Of a stretch of DNA of 64,000 nt, positions 32,353 to 40,611 are shown piece after piece (within the stretch, counting starts at the first letter, position 1; the number at the start of each line of letters is the position of its first letter). The DNA is from a virus. The position numbers and the translations under genes are program-made. Below the pieces are notes generated by a model. The model saw only the letters and a list, made by a program, of their open reading frames with translations, was not told where the DNA came from and did no database searches. The DNA is taken from the IMG/VR virus record IMGVR_UViG_3300028800_000081, positions 1 to 64,000 of that record; one strand, written 5' to 3'.

Positions 32353-32469
32353 ATGGATTGTGGGTTTCCTGCCAATGATAACGATGGAGGCGGAAATGAG
32401 CGGGATGCAAGAGGCGAGGAAAAGCCCTTGAAAGCCGCGATACACTCTCAGAAGTGCTCGATATCCTAG
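32353..32469 (+). CDS. Possible small ORF
   Basis: 38 residues (MDCGFPANDNDGGGNERDAR...). The FPANDN string is common in small rhizobial proteins, but there is no good ribosome site. It would be the first rightward gene after the control region. Confidence 0.3.
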   Translation: MDCGFPANDNDGGGNERDARGEEKPLKAAIHSQKCSIS

Positions 32470-32473
32470 AGCG

Positions 32474-32499
32474 GGGCGCGGCGATTGGATGCCGCGCCC
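32474..32499 (+). other. Stem-loop in the rightward leader
   Basis: GGGCGCGGC pairs perfectly with GCCGCGCCC around GATTGGAT, 24 bases before the next ATG. No T-run; may act as attenuator or mRNA-stability element. Confidence 0.5.
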
Positions 32500-32522
32500 G
32501 CGCATTTCGTGAAAGATCGTAA

Positions 32523-32711
32523 ATGACACCCAAGCAGCTCCTATCCCAGATTAACGCTCACCTGAAAAAGACGAAGGAGAGCCCTTCGGCATTCGGCAAG
32601 CGCGTTCTGAACGATCCAGCGTTCGTGCTGAAGCTAAAGCGGAAACCCGCTCGGAAGCCATTCCCGCACACCGTCGACAAGGTGCTTGCGGCGATAACCC
32701 CAACCCAATGA
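32523..32711 (+). CDS. Small HTH-like phage regulator
   Basis: 62 residues: LLSQINAHLKKTKESPSAFG, then KRVLNDPAFVLKLKRKPAR and HTVDKVLAAI. This pattern (SxxAFGKxxLxDPxFVxxLxxGR) recurs in small alphaproteobacterial phage proteins that look like DNA-binding regulators. First certain rightward gene after the divergent operators, so a role as repressor or activator at that switch is plausible. Confidence 0.65.
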   Translation: MTPKQLLSQINAHLKKTKESPSAFGKRVLNDPAFVLKLKRKPARKPFPHTVDKVLAAITPTQ

Positions 32712-32724
32712 AGGATTGAACCAC

Positions 32725-33342
32725 ATGGCAGCAAAACGAGGAACGCGCGCTAAGACGCCCGCGAAGGGCAAAGCAAAGCGCGGAGGCAAAAAATCACGCG
32801 CGGAATCCATGACCGGCAAGAAAGCCGCCGAAGTCGAGGGCCGCACGGGCGAACTGGAACTCAAGGAAGTTGAGATCGACGACGGCGACTTTGACATGCA
32901 TTTCCGGGCACTGAAGGGCGCAACGGATCGCATGAAAACTGCGAAAAACTTGTTCGATGGCTGCTGCAAAGCCGCGAAGAAGGTCAGCCCGGAACTGCTC
33001 GACGCCGTGAAGCGCGCGATCAAGTTCGAAGGCATGGACACCGAGGACATCAAGCGGCAGTTGCAGATCGACGGCTATGTGCTGCGGAAGACCGGGGCCC
33101 CGATCCAAATTACGTTGCATGACACGCTTCTCGGGGACGTTGATGACGCCGCCGAGGCGCGCGGGCGCAAGGATGCGGAAGGCGGGAAGTTTGCCAGTAA
33201 TCCATACCCGGCCGGCTCCTCGCTGCACGAGCGCTATAAGATCGGCTGGGGCAAAGTGTCGGCCGAGCGGATCGCCGGCGCCGACGAGCATCCCAACAAT
33301 GGTGCCATCGAACTCCGCGAAGAAGCCGAGGCTGCGGAGTGA
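32725..33342 (+). CDS. Basic protein with C-terminal Rmf/CrpP-like motif
   Basis: 205 residues. Lys-rich start, helical centre, then ARGRKDAEGGKFASNPYPAG-S-x-W-type ending (YKIGWGKV), which resembles ribosome modulation factor/CrpP-like modules (GRxA...NPYPxGS...W..GW). Start at the ATG 32725; a TTG at 32716 is possible. It may act on ribosomes or single-stranded DNA; unknown. Confidence 0.65.
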   Translation: MAAKRGTRAKTPAKGKAKRGGKKSRAESMTGKKAAEVEGRTGELELKEVEIDDGDFDMHFRALKGATDRMKTAKNLFDGCCKAAKKVSPELLDAVKRAIKFEGMDTEDIKRQLQIDGYVLRKTGAPIQITLHDTLLGDVDDAAEARGRKDAEGGKFASNPYPAGSSLHERYKIGWGKVSAERIAGADEHPNNGAIELREEAEAAE

Positions 33343-33860
33343 TCCTGGCCTTGGACCTGTCGACCGTCAAAACCGGGTTTTCCTTCGGCGGCCAGAATGA
33401 CGGCGCGCCGAAGGGGGGCGTGTGGCGCATGCCAGGCGCTGGGGCCGACGTGTTCGATCGCACGCTTGGTGGCATTTACGAGTCCGTCCTGATGATGGCG
33501 CGCGCGATCAAGGCCGAGCGCGTCTGCATCGAAGCCCCGCTCCTGCTCAATGACAGCGAGCACGGGGCGGCGATCACCATGGCGCTGGTCCAGCTTACCG
33601 GGGCGGCGCGCGCGGGGGCGCACAATGCCGGGTGCCTCGTGAAATGCGTTGCCGTCTCGACGGTTCGAAAGCATTTTATCGGGATAGGCAACCTTCCGAG
33701 CAAGAAGGCAAAGCAGGCCGTCATGGACCGGTGCACGCTGTTCGGATGGCCCTACGAGGACGACAACCAAGCCGACAGCAACGCGGTCTGGAGTTGGGGT
33801 ATGTCGACCTACTATCCAAAGTGGAGTCCGCGCTCGACGCCTCTCTTCGCCAAGCGATAG
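33339..33860 (+). CDS. RuvC-like Holliday junction resolvase
   Basis: 173 residues with a GTG start. ILALDLSTVKTGFSFGG gives the first catalytic Asp, RVCIEAPLLL the Glu, and EDDNQADSNAVW the C-terminal acidic pair of the RuvC fold. Resolves branched DNA during replication and packaging. ATGA-type overlap with the upstream gene. Confidence 0.85.
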   Translation: MILALDLSTVKTGFSFGGQNDGAPKGGVWRMPGAGADVFDRTLGGIYESVLMMARAIKAERVCIEAPLLLNDSEHGAAITMALVQLTGAARAGAHNAGCLVKCVAVSTVRKHFIGIGNLPSKKAKQAVMDRCTLFGWPYEDDNQADSNAVWSWGMSTYYPKWSPRSTPLFAKR

Positions 33861-33868
33861 GAGATCAA

Positions 33869-33954
33869 ATGCCAGCCTCCCGAAACGACCAATGGTCCGA
33901 AGAGGACAAGGAAACGCTCCGGAAGAAAAGTGCGCCGTTAACTATCTGTTTGAC
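33869..33954 (+). pseudogene. 5' fragment of a gene broken by a TnpB element
   Basis: Good ribosome site (AGGAGAT) and ATG, then about 28 codons starting MPASRNDQWSEEDKETLRKK, an N-terminus like small HTH regulators, before the mobile element at 33955. Joining the flanks across the element gives a stop two codons later in this frame; in the neighbouring frame the flanks join as an open reading frame VNYLFD-RIIPLRNYWPFL. The original gene is uncertain. Confidence 0.5.
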
Positions 33955-35213
33955 ATTTCTTCGCCGCCGCCCGATAAAGTTCGGGCTGATCCGACGTTTC
34001 CGCGTCGCCCAGCCCTGACCTTGACGGAGAGTAAGTCCGTGTCGGCTGACACCAACATAGCCACCCAATTTTTGACGTACAAGACGCGTCTGTTGCCCTC
34101 GCGCGGCCAGCACGACAAGATGCGCGCGGCCTTGGATCACACTCGCGATTTGTACAACGCAGCTCTCGCCGAGAGGATTGACTGCTATCGCAAGACTGGC
34201 AAAGGCCGAAGCTGGCCAGACCAATGTAAGGGCCTGACCGAATTACGCGCTGAGTCGGCTTGGACAATTTATCCTGTTTCTCTGCAACGATGGCCGCTGA
34301 AACAACTCGATTTGGCTTTTGCGGCATTCTTCCGGCGAGTCAAATCTCGTAACGGTCGGCCCGGCTTTCCGCGTTTTCGTGGCCGCGAATGGTTCAAGAC
34401 ATTCGGCTTCTCGGATCGTTTGGGCTGGGCAGTGAAAGGCTCTCGCCTTCGTATGAAGGGCATCGGGTCCGTTCGGTTGCATTTGCACCGCCCGCTGCCA
34501 TCAAAACCAGTCGCCTGCAAGGTGAAGCGCGAAGGCCAAAACTGGTACGCGCTGTTGACTGTCGAAATTCCGTGCGTTGCTGAACATCGCGGCCCCGCAG
34601 TCGGGATCGACGTTGGTATCACTACGTTGGCAGCGCTTTCGACCGGTGAATTGATTGCCAATTCTAGGCCGTCCCGCCTGGCGCAGGCAGAAATTCGGCG
34701 TCGTCAACGCGCGCTCGCGAGGTGCAAGCGTGGGTCCAATCGGAGACGCAAGATTAAGGCGAGGCTGGCGGATCAGCATGCGAAAATCGCTCGCTCTCGC
34801 GAGACCTATTTGCATCAGATTACGGCCTCTATTGCCGCGCGGTTCAGTTTGATTGCGGTAGAGAAACTGAATCTCAAGGGCCTCGCTGGCGGAATGCTGG
34901 CGAAGGAAGTTCACGATGTTGCATGGGGGCGCTTCAATCAATTTCTCCGCTACAAGGCCGCAAGAGCCGGTGGCAGTGTGATCGAAGTTGATCCAAATTA
35001 CACTTCGCAGATATGTCCAGAATGCGGCGTCATCAAGCGGAAGGAACTCTCTGAGCGGGCGCACTCGTGCCCGTGCGGTTGTGTGCTTGACCGCGATGTT
35101 GCTGCCGCAAAGGTCATTCTGCAGCGGGCCGGGAATGGTCCGTGGACACATAACGTGCCGGATGCGGCGCGTGTGTCCAGAAAGGTGCGGAGGGCTGCCT
35201 GATGTCAGTCAAC
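33955..35213 (+). mobile_element. TnpB-only IS605-type element, copy 1
   Basis: 1259 bp. Preceded by TTTGAC, as is copy 2 at 45195. Shares left-end AGTTCGGG 23 bases inside and a CCCTGACC string, with a hairpin CGACG...CGTCG between, as in IS605 left ends. Right end ATGTC...CAAC is shared with copy 2. No TnpA transposase present, so it is mobilised in trans or stranded. Boundaries come from comparing the two copies. Confidence 0.75.
34039..35202 (+). CDS. tnpB: TnpB RNA-guided nuclease, copy 1
   Basis: 387 residues from a GTG with GGAGA upstream. The OrfB N-terminal motif RAALDHTRDLYNAAL, then the split RuvC domain: Asp191 in GIDVGITTLA, Glu275 in AVEKLNLKGLA, Asp353 in LDRDVAAAK, and zinc knuckle CPECG...CPCGC. 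All catalytic residues intact. TnpB cuts DNA guided by an omega RNA from the element's 3' end. Roughly half of its residues match copy 2. Confidence 0.9.
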   Translation: MSADTNIATQFLTYKTRLLPSRGQHDKMRAALDHTRDLYNAALAERIDCYRKTGKGRSWPDQCKGLTELRAESAWTIYPVSLQRWPLKQLDLAFAAFFRRVKSRNGRPGFPRFRGREWFKTFGFSDRLGWAVKGSRLRMKGIGSVRLHLHRPLPSKPVACKVKREGQNWYALLTVEIPCVAEHRGPAVGIDVGITTLAALSTGELIANSRPSRLAQAEIRRRQRALARCKRGSNRRRKIKARLADQHAKIARSRETYLHQITASIAARFSLIAVEKLNLKGLAGGMLAKEVHDVAWGRFNQFLRYKAARAGGSVIEVDPNYTSQICPECGVIKRKELSERAHSCPCGCVLDRDVAAAKVILQRAGNGPWTHNVPDAARVSRKVRRAA

Positions 35214-35260
35214 CGTATAATTCCCCTCCGGAACTACTGGCCATTTCTCCGGCATTGACC

Positions 35261-35533
35261 ATGAGCGCCTCCCGGAAAGGTCTGAAGCGTCTCGGGCTTC
35301 GCCGGTATATCGTGGAAGGCCCGCGTCCGATGGTCATAGAGCGGGACCGCCCCTGGCGCTGGTTTGTTAGGCCGGCGTCCTATCCCAACGCGCCCGGCGG
35401 GTTCTTCTCGCAGACATTCCGGCGCCTTCGGTGCGCGCGGGCCTATGCGGAAGCGCAGGCGGGGATCGAACCATACCCCTATCTTGATATTCCTGTCTGT
35501 CTTCGCCGCTGGAAGCCGGGAGCGCGGACTTGA
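35261..35533 (+). CDS. Small basic hypothetical protein
   Basis: 90 residues, Arg-rich (RKGLKRLGLRRYIVEGPRP). Begins 47 bases beyond the TnpB element. Upstream reading stays open into the element, so its original start may have been changed by the insertion. Unrecognised. Confidence 0.6.
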   Translation: MSASRKGLKRLGLRRYIVEGPRPMVIERDRPWRWFVRPASYPNAPGGFFSQTFRRLRCARAYAEAQAGIEPYPYLDIPVCLRRWKPGART

Positions 35534-35599
35534 CGAATCTCGCGGGACAGTCATTAACTATTCGCGTCGGGGCGACGGTCTCGGCAAATGCGGCTGTCA

Positions 35600-35653
35600 G
35601 CCAGTCTCAGAGCGTGAATGCTGCAAAGCACTCCCTTCGAGGCTGAGACTGGC
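35600..35653. other. 11-bp perfect inverted repeat in a gap
   Basis: GCCAGTCTCAG (35600-35610) pairs with CTGAGACTGGC (35643-35653) over a 32-base loop. Lies in the 145-base gap 35534-35678 in which no gene is seen. Could be an mRNA structure or an origin-type signal ahead of the replication genes. Confidence 0.5.
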
Positions 35654-35678
35654 GGCAGTTCCTTGAAGGGGAAACGAC

Positions 35679-35807
35679 ATGCCTCAATCACTCAAAGACG
35701 CACTTGAACGCCTAGCGGTTGCGGGCCGGTATCGTCCGCCTGGCGACATTCTGGCTGGCCCGCGCCGTCCAGAGCCGTTCCGCTGGTGGGTCGATAGGGC
35801 GAACTGA
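35679..35807 (+). CDS. 42-residue hypothetical protein
   Basis: MPQSLKDALERLAVAGRYRP then PEPFRWWVDRAN. AAGGGG ribosome site; TGA overlaps the next ATG. Unrecognised. Confidence 0.55.
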   Translation: MPQSLKDALERLAVAGRYRPPGDILAGPRRPEPFRWWVDRAN

Positions 35808-36112
35808 TGGGCAAACAATCCTCGGTCAATTTCAGTGACAAGGCGAAGCGCGCGCGCGGCATTGAGCCGAGCGATGCGCTGAAGGAAAACGAGCGGCTGC
35901 ATCTCGAGCTGATGGCGGCACAGCGGGCCGTGACGGCCAAGGAGGCCCTGATGCGGGGCCGGCTCGAACGCATCCGTTCCGACGTCCGCGCGGCCGTTGA
36001 GGCTATGGACGCCGGACGTCGCGGCGAAGGCATGCAGATCCTCCGCGCGCTTGTGCGGCCCAAGGACGGCAAGCTTTCCAGCGGTGAGCCCGCAGAGCCG
36101 GACGCGGCATGA
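35807..36112 (+). CDS. Helical hypothetical protein
   Basis: 101 residues, coiled-coil-like (ALKENERLHLELMAAQRAVT). Operon gene coupled on both sides. Function unknown; possible accessory of the replication genes that follow. Confidence 0.6.
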   Translation: MGKQSSVNFSDKAKRARGIEPSDALKENERLHLELMAAQRAVTAKEALMRGRLERIRSDVRAAVEAMDAGRRGEGMQILRALVRPKDGKLSSGEPAEPDAA

Positions 36113-37302
36113 GCGAAGATCAACCAAAATTCGAATATCGGTACATCCAGACTCGTCCGTGCGAGTGGTCCGTTTTTTTGATTTTCGACGACGAGTCGAA
36201 CGTCTGGCGCCGCGTCGCCGTCTTTGTGAGTGAGGCGCGCGCGAAAAGCTACGCCGAAATCGAGCAGATGCGCGACGAGTGGGAAGGTGACAAGGGCGGC
36301 GAGGAAGGCGAACTGCTGTGCCAGATAACGGCGCGCGAACTCCCGGCCTCCCGCGTCACGCCTGATCGCATGATCCGCCGCGAGAGCATCGCGCACACCA
36401 GGATCGAACGTACCGAGGAAATCAGCCGAGCCGCTGTTGCGCTATTAACGCGCGAGGATCTCGCTGAGCTTCCCGCCGCGGTCATTGCGGAATTGAGCCC
36501 TGCCGCGCAGGCAGTTGCACTTTCACCCCCGGAACCTGCAATTGAGGCCACGCCTGTTGCTGTTAAAGGCAACACTCCAGAGCCGCCCGACGACGGCGCC
36601 GAGGAATATCCGCCCCTGCCAGAAGCGATCGACTGCGCGACGCTTGAGCCGCTGACGGCGCTTCAGTTCAAGGTGCTTTCCGCCGTCCTCATGACGCGCG
36701 GCGCGGAAACATCCGGCGTCGCCTTGGACAAGGCGTCGGGCGTCATTGGCGCGTCGACACACACTCTTTCGCTCGCGAAAAAAGGCTACATCAGAATCCG
36801 CAAGCTTGGAAAGCATCGCTACGCCTATGACGGCCTGACGTTCGGGGCCCCGCGCGTAGGCGTGTACGATTCGAAAGCTGGGAAATGCGTCGGAAAATAT
36901 GACGCGCCAGCCTCATTGCCTTCCAAAGCCGTTGAGCACCGACCTGCAGAGGTTGCAGCGGCTACCAAACCAGCGCAGAAATCAGAACCGGCGCGGGTCG
37001 CACCTATAAGTATCAGCCCCTCACCTGCAAGTAAGCCGTCTCACGCCCGCCCGACGCCTCCCAACGGCACACGCTTCCCCATCGCTGGCGACCCCGAGCA
37101 TGGCCGCAGCGCGCTCGACGCCGACGATGGCCGCATCCATGTCATCTCCTACCTGACGCGCAAGGGTCACACGGTGTCGCTGGCTGAAGGTGGCTGGCGG
37201 GTGGATGGGCGGATCAAGCGCGTCGACGAAGCACTGGAGTTGATCAACAGCTACCGCGCCAAGGCGGAACTTCCGCCCGCGCTCGCGAGCATGCTGGCAT
37301 GA
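36109..37302 (+). CDS. Replication-module protein with winged-helix-like centre
   Basis: 397 residues. N-terminal 50 residues look like a small beta protein (FLIFDDESNVWRRVAVFVSE). Residues about 180-240 (LTALQFKVLSAVLMTRGAET ... HTLSLAKKGYIRIRKLGKHR) suggest a winged helix. A Pro/Ala-rich linker and a helical end (DEALELINSYRAKAEL) follow. Just before DnaB, so an initiator or helicase-loader function is plausible by position. Confidence 0.6.
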   Translation: MSEDQPKFEYRYIQTRPCEWSVFLIFDDESNVWRRVAVFVSEARAKSYAEIEQMRDEWEGDKGGEEGELLCQITARELPASRVTPDRMIRRESIAHTRIERTEEISRAAVALLTREDLAELPAAVIAELSPAAQAVALSPPEPAIEATPVAVKGNTPEPPDDGAEEYPPLPEAIDCATLEPLTALQFKVLSAVLMTRGAETSGVALDKASGVIGASTHTLSLAKKGYIRIRKLGKHRYAYDGLTFGAPRVGVYDSKAGKCVGKYDAPASLPSKAVEHRPAEVAAATKPAQKSEPARVAPISISPSPASKPSHARPTPPNGTRFPIAGDPEHGRSALDADDGRIHVISYLTRKGHTVSLAEGGWRVDGRIKRVDEALELINSYRAKAELPPALASMLA

Positions 37303-38804
37303 ACAAGCCGGAGAAAGACTTCAGACGATCGCTGCCCTGTTCGATCGAGCTTGAACAGGCCGCCATCGGGGCCTGTTTGGTCGACAACCGGCTGATCGAA
37401 GTCCTCGCCGCCGACCTTGAGCCCGAAGCTTTGTTCGACCCGCTTCACCAGCGCATCTATGGGCTCATCCTCGCGCTCTCGGCCGAAGGCAAAGTCGACC
37501 CGCTGATCCTCAATTCCGTGATGGCGCACGATGACGGCCTCAAGATCGTCGGAGGCATCGGCTACCTCGCGAATCTCGCCCAGGCGGCACCGGCTCGCCC
37601 GAACGTCACGGAATACGCGCGCGCGCTCAAGGAACTCGCCCAACGCCGCCGGCTGATCGAGATAGGCGAATCGCTTCTTGACGACGCCTATGCGGCGACG
37701 GGCGATCGGTCCTCGGATGAACTCGTGACCCGCCACGCCGACGCGCTGCTCCGAATCGGGGAGGGGCGAAAGACCGGGACGAAGCACCTTGCCGACGTTG
37801 TCACGGCCAGCCTCACGCAAGCCGAGAAGCATCTGGCGGGCGAGAAGATTGCGGCCGTCGAGACAGGTATCGGCCCGTTTGATCGCGCCATAGGCGGCCT
37901 ACAGCCGGGCGACCGGGTAGCGATCGCGGCTCGCACCGGAATGGGCAAGAGTTTGACCGCCTCGGCAATCGCCAACGGACTGGCGCGGAATGGTGCACCG
38001 GTCTTCATCGCAAGCGGTGACATGCGGGCGAAGCAATGGGGCGATCGCGCGGCGTGCGACGTTGAGTCGTTCCTGCATCCAGGAGAGCCCTACATTTCGT
38101 ATTCGAAGTTCCGGGCCGGCCTGCTCTCTAACAAGGAAATCTATCGCCTGGCGCTCGCGCAACACGAGATGCAGGCATGGGCGATCGACATAGACGACAA
38201 TCCGACGATCAACGTGGCGACGTTCCGCGGCCGGGTGCGCGAGATGGCGCGGCGGTATCCGGGCCAGCAAGGCGTTGCGATCCTGGACTTCATCCAGAAG
38301 GTCAAGCCCGAGAAGGGCGGAAAGCGCGACCAGCGGCGCGACGAAGACCTGACGGAGATATCCTACGACCTCGGCGATATCTGTGGAGAACTCGGCTGGT
38401 CGCTGATTGCCTTGGTGCAGCTCAAGAACAAGGCGACCGACGCCAAGGGACAGCTTTCCGAGGCGCCGCCCAGCGTTGCCGATATCCGCGAATCGGGCGG
38501 GATCGAGATGGCCTTCGACATCATCGTCAGCCCGTTCCGCAAGGCGTTTTTCATCGAGCGCCGTGAGCCTGAAGGCAAGCACAACGCCGGCGGCCCGCCG
38601 CCTGAATGGATCTCGTGGAACGCCGAAATGGCGGAGCATCGGAACAAGCTTCGCCTGCTCGGGTGGAAGAATCGGGACGGCAACGCGGCGGTGCTCAATC
38701 TCGATCTGTGGTGCAACCCCGCGACCGCGACGGTCTGCGAATACGCGCCGGAACGCAGCACGCAACAGACAGCCGACCTTCTGGCGTTCGGAGCGCCGGG
38801 GTGA
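37299..38804 (+). CDS. dnaB: DnaB-like replicative helicase
   Basis: 501 residues. N-terminal DnaB domain (LEQAAIGACLVDNRLIEVLA; GIGYLANLAQAAP), then the RecA-like motor: Walker A ARTGMGKS at about 211-218, Walker B VAILDFIQ, and arginine-rich C-terminal region. Unwinds DNA at the phage fork as a ring hexamer. ATGA overlap with the upstream gene, GTGA overlap with the methyltransferase. Length is normal for DnaB. Confidence 0.92.
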   Translation: MNKPEKDFRRSLPCSIELEQAAIGACLVDNRLIEVLAADLEPEALFDPLHQRIYGLILALSAEGKVDPLILNSVMAHDDGLKIVGGIGYLANLAQAAPARPNVTEYARALKELAQRRRLIEIGESLLDDAYAATGDRSSDELVTRHADALLRIGEGRKTGTKHLADVVTASLTQAEKHLAGEKIAAVETGIGPFDRAIGGLQPGDRVAIAARTGMGKSLTASAIANGLARNGAPVFIASGDMRAKQWGDRAACDVESFLHPGEPYISYSKFRAGLLSNKEIYRLALAQHEMQAWAIDIDDNPTINVATFRGRVREMARRYPGQQGVAILDFIQKVKPEKGGKRDQRRDEDLTEISYDLGDICGELGWSLIALVQLKNKATDAKGQLSEAPPSVADIRESGGIEMAFDIIVSPFRKAFFIERREPEGKHNAGGPPPEWISWNAEMAEHRNKLRLLGWKNRDGNAAVLNLDLWCNPATATVCEYAPERSTQQTADLLAFGAPG

Positions 38805-39841
38805 GCGCCTACTACAATGAAATCGACCCCTATGCAGCACAATGGCTGCGCAACCTTATTGCTGCGGGACACATTGCCGATGGTGAAGTTGACGAACGAT
38901 CAATCATCGACGTTCCCGCCGCCGATCTCCGCGACTTCACGCAATGCCATTTCTTCGCTGGAATCGGCGGGTGGTCTGTCGCACTCAGGCTCGCAGGATG
39001 GCCCGATGATCGACCTGTTTGGACAGGAAGTTGCCCCTGCCAGCCCTTTAGCGCCGCCGGAGCGGGCAAGGCGGCCGATGACAGCCGTCACCTGTGGCCT
39101 GCGTGGTTTTCTCTCATCTCCGTCGCACGCCCTGCAATCGTCTTTGGAGAGCAGGTTGAAGCGGCAATTGGATGGGGTTGGCTCGACGCTGTTTTCGCTG
39201 ACATGGAAGGCGCGGGCTACGCCTGCGGGGCGTCCGTACTTCCAGCTTGTGGCATCGGCGCGCCGCACATCAGACAGCGAACTTGGTTCGTGGCCGACGC
39301 CAATGGCGGGGACGCCGGCGCAGCGGGGCTACAACGAAGCGGGGAACACGGACAGCGGGCGCAAGACGGTCGCGCTGGTGAGTTCCTGGCCGACTCCGCG
39401 CGCGGAAGACAGCGAGAGTTCGGGAATGCGTCACGGCCGCGGAGTGGCGGACACTCTGACGGCGGTATCGAGCCTAGCGGCTTGGACAACCCCGCAAGCG
39501 CACGACACGCACAAGCGCGGCGCGGGGAATCGCCTCAATCCGAAGGGCGGCGGGGGATGTTTGGCGTCGGAAGCGATCCTCGCGAGTTGGGCGACACCAA
39601 CGGCGGACGACGCGGACAATGTGACGAGGGCGAGCGGCCAATATCAATCGCTAACGCGACAGGCGATGACGCTTGGTCAAATCTCGAATGGCTCGCCTGC
39701 ACAGACGGAAGATCGCGGCCAGTTGAGCCCGGGACATTCCCGCTGGCTCATGGGATACAGCGTCGAACATCTAAGCTGCGCGCCTACGGCAATGCCATCG
39801 TCCCGCAAGTCGCGGCGGAGTTCATAAAGGCGTTCGCGTGA
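38801..39841 (+). CDS. C5-cytosine DNA methyltransferase
   Basis: 346 residues from a GTG overlapping the helicase stop. FFAGIGGWS (motif I, about 51-59), PCQPFS with catalytic Cys80 (motif IV), GEQVEA replacing the usual ENV motif VI as in many phage enzymes, GAPHIRQRTWFVADA (motif VIII region), and a C-terminal RAYGNAIVPQVAAEF (motif X). Methylates cytosines, probably to escape restriction. A Gly/Arg/Asp-rich middle of about 120 residues is overprinted by another frame (39006-39827). Confidence 0.9.
   Translation: MSAYYNEIDPYAAQWLRNLIAAGHIADGEVDERSIIDVPAADLRDFTQCHFFAGIGGWSVALRLAGWPDDRPVWTGSCPCQPFSAAGAGKAADDSRHLWPAWFSLISVARPAIVFGEQVEAAIGWGWLDAVFADMEGAGYACGASVLPACGIGAPHIRQRTWFVADANGGDAGAAGLQRSGEHGQRAQDGRAGEFLADSARGRQREFGNASRPRSGGHSDGGIEPSGLDNPASARHAQARRGESPQSEGRRGMFGVGSDPRELGDTNGGRRGQCDEGERPISIANATGDDAWSNLEWLACTDGRSRPVEPGTFPLAHGIQRRTSKLRAYGNAIVPQVAAEFIKAFA
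39006..39827 (+). CDS. SWPTP-repeat protein overprinted on the methyltransferase
   Basis: 273 residues in the +2 frame inside the methyltransferase gene. N-terminus MIDLFGQEVAPASPLAPPER, then LQSSLESRLKRQL and GSTLFSLTWKARATPAGRPY, then four W-x-T-P units (SWPTPMAG, SWPTPRAE, AWTTPQAH, SWATPTAD). This whole arrangement matches a recurrent phage protein family I know from many genomes, always near cytosine methyltransferases. The frame has no stop for over 1 kb. Function unknown. The two frames share the same repeat DNA, so both are probably real. Confidence 0.75.
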   Translation: MIDLFGQEVAPASPLAPPERARRPMTAVTCGLRGFLSSPSHALQSSLESRLKRQLDGVGSTLFSLTWKARATPAGRPYFQLVASARRTSDSELGSWPTPMAGTPAQRGYNEAGNTDSGRKTVALVSSWPTPRAEDSESSGMRHGRGVADTLTAVSSLAAWTTPQAHDTHKRGAGNRLNPKGGGGCLASEAILASWATPTADDADNVTRASGQYQSLTRQAMTLGQISNGSPAQTEDRGQLSPGHSRWLMGYSVEHLSCAPTAMPSSRKSRRSS

Positions 39842-40070
39842 CGTTCCCTCTTGCATCGCGCCCGTTGTGATTCGTCTCGCGGAGGCACAAGACATAGCGG
39901 CTTGCGATTTTCCGAATCTGGGCCAATCGTGAGGGGCTTGACGGGCGCGGTCGACTTGCCGCACATTCCGTCCGCTTGATGGCCCTAAGCAAGCCATCTG
40001 TTCGCGGTTGTCGGCCGGGCCTGGGCGTTCCAGGTCAGGCTCGGCGGCAGCTCCCTGGAACCGTAGGAAC
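39842..40070 (+). promoter_or_regulatory. Leader with alternative hairpins
   Basis: No gene seen. Near its end GTTCCAGG (40038-40045 region) can pair either with CCTGG just upstream or with CCTGGAAC just before the next ribosome site. Two exclusive hairpins ahead of a start codon suggest attenuation or translational control. Confidence 0.35.
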
Positions 40071-40532
40071 ATGAACTCAGTCACAAATACGCCCAGAAGC
40101 AATCAGCACGATCCAGCCAGAGACGCGCGGATCGTTGCTCACTATCTGACGCCGCACTCAATGGAAGAGACGGGCGCGGAATTTGGCATCTCGAAGCAGC
40201 GCGTTCATCAAATTTTGGACCGCGTTGGGGTAGCTATTAGGCACGGCATCGGCGCCACAATGGCTGCGAGAATCGCTTCAGGGCAAGTCGCTCGCGCAGA
40301 GGCTGAAGCTAAGACAAAGGTCAAACGGGATCGCCAATTGCGGCAAAAAACCATTGCCGCGCTTGCTTTTGGCGATGGATATAGATTGCGCGAAATCGCT
40401 CGGTTTCTTGATTTTAATAGTCCGCAGCATGTGAATTCGTTGCTTCGAAAGATTGGCGCCCCTTTCCGAAAGCCAGAGGCGCACGAGCATATGAAACGCC
40501 GATGGGAAATGCGGCGCGAGTTAGCGAAATGA
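40071..40532 (+). CDS. Protein with two HTH motifs
   Basis: 153 residues. SMEETGAEFGISKQRVHQIL is a sigma-4-like helix-turn-helix; YRLREIARFLDFNSPQHVNS is a second. A regulator or nuclease-associated DNA-binding protein. Strongly basic. Isolated between two non-coding stretches. Confidence 0.7.
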   Translation: MNSVTNTPRSNQHDPARDARIVAHYLTPHSMEETGAEFGISKQRVHQILDRVGVAIRHGIGATMAARIASGQVARAEAEAKTKVKRDRQLRQKTIAALAFGDGYRLREIARFLDFNSPQHVNSLLRKIGAPFRKPEAHEHMKRRWEMRRELAK

Positions 40533-40611
40533 AAATTACGCCTTCCACATTCACGCAAAGCCGCCCGGCATTATGCCGTCTGAGCGGTCAGCATGGCTAT
40601 GGAAAGCGAAA

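Noticed and set aside
37899-38840. 313-residue minus-strand ORF over dnaB
   Set aside because: Antisense to Walker-motif helicase, low-complexity Arg/His composition.
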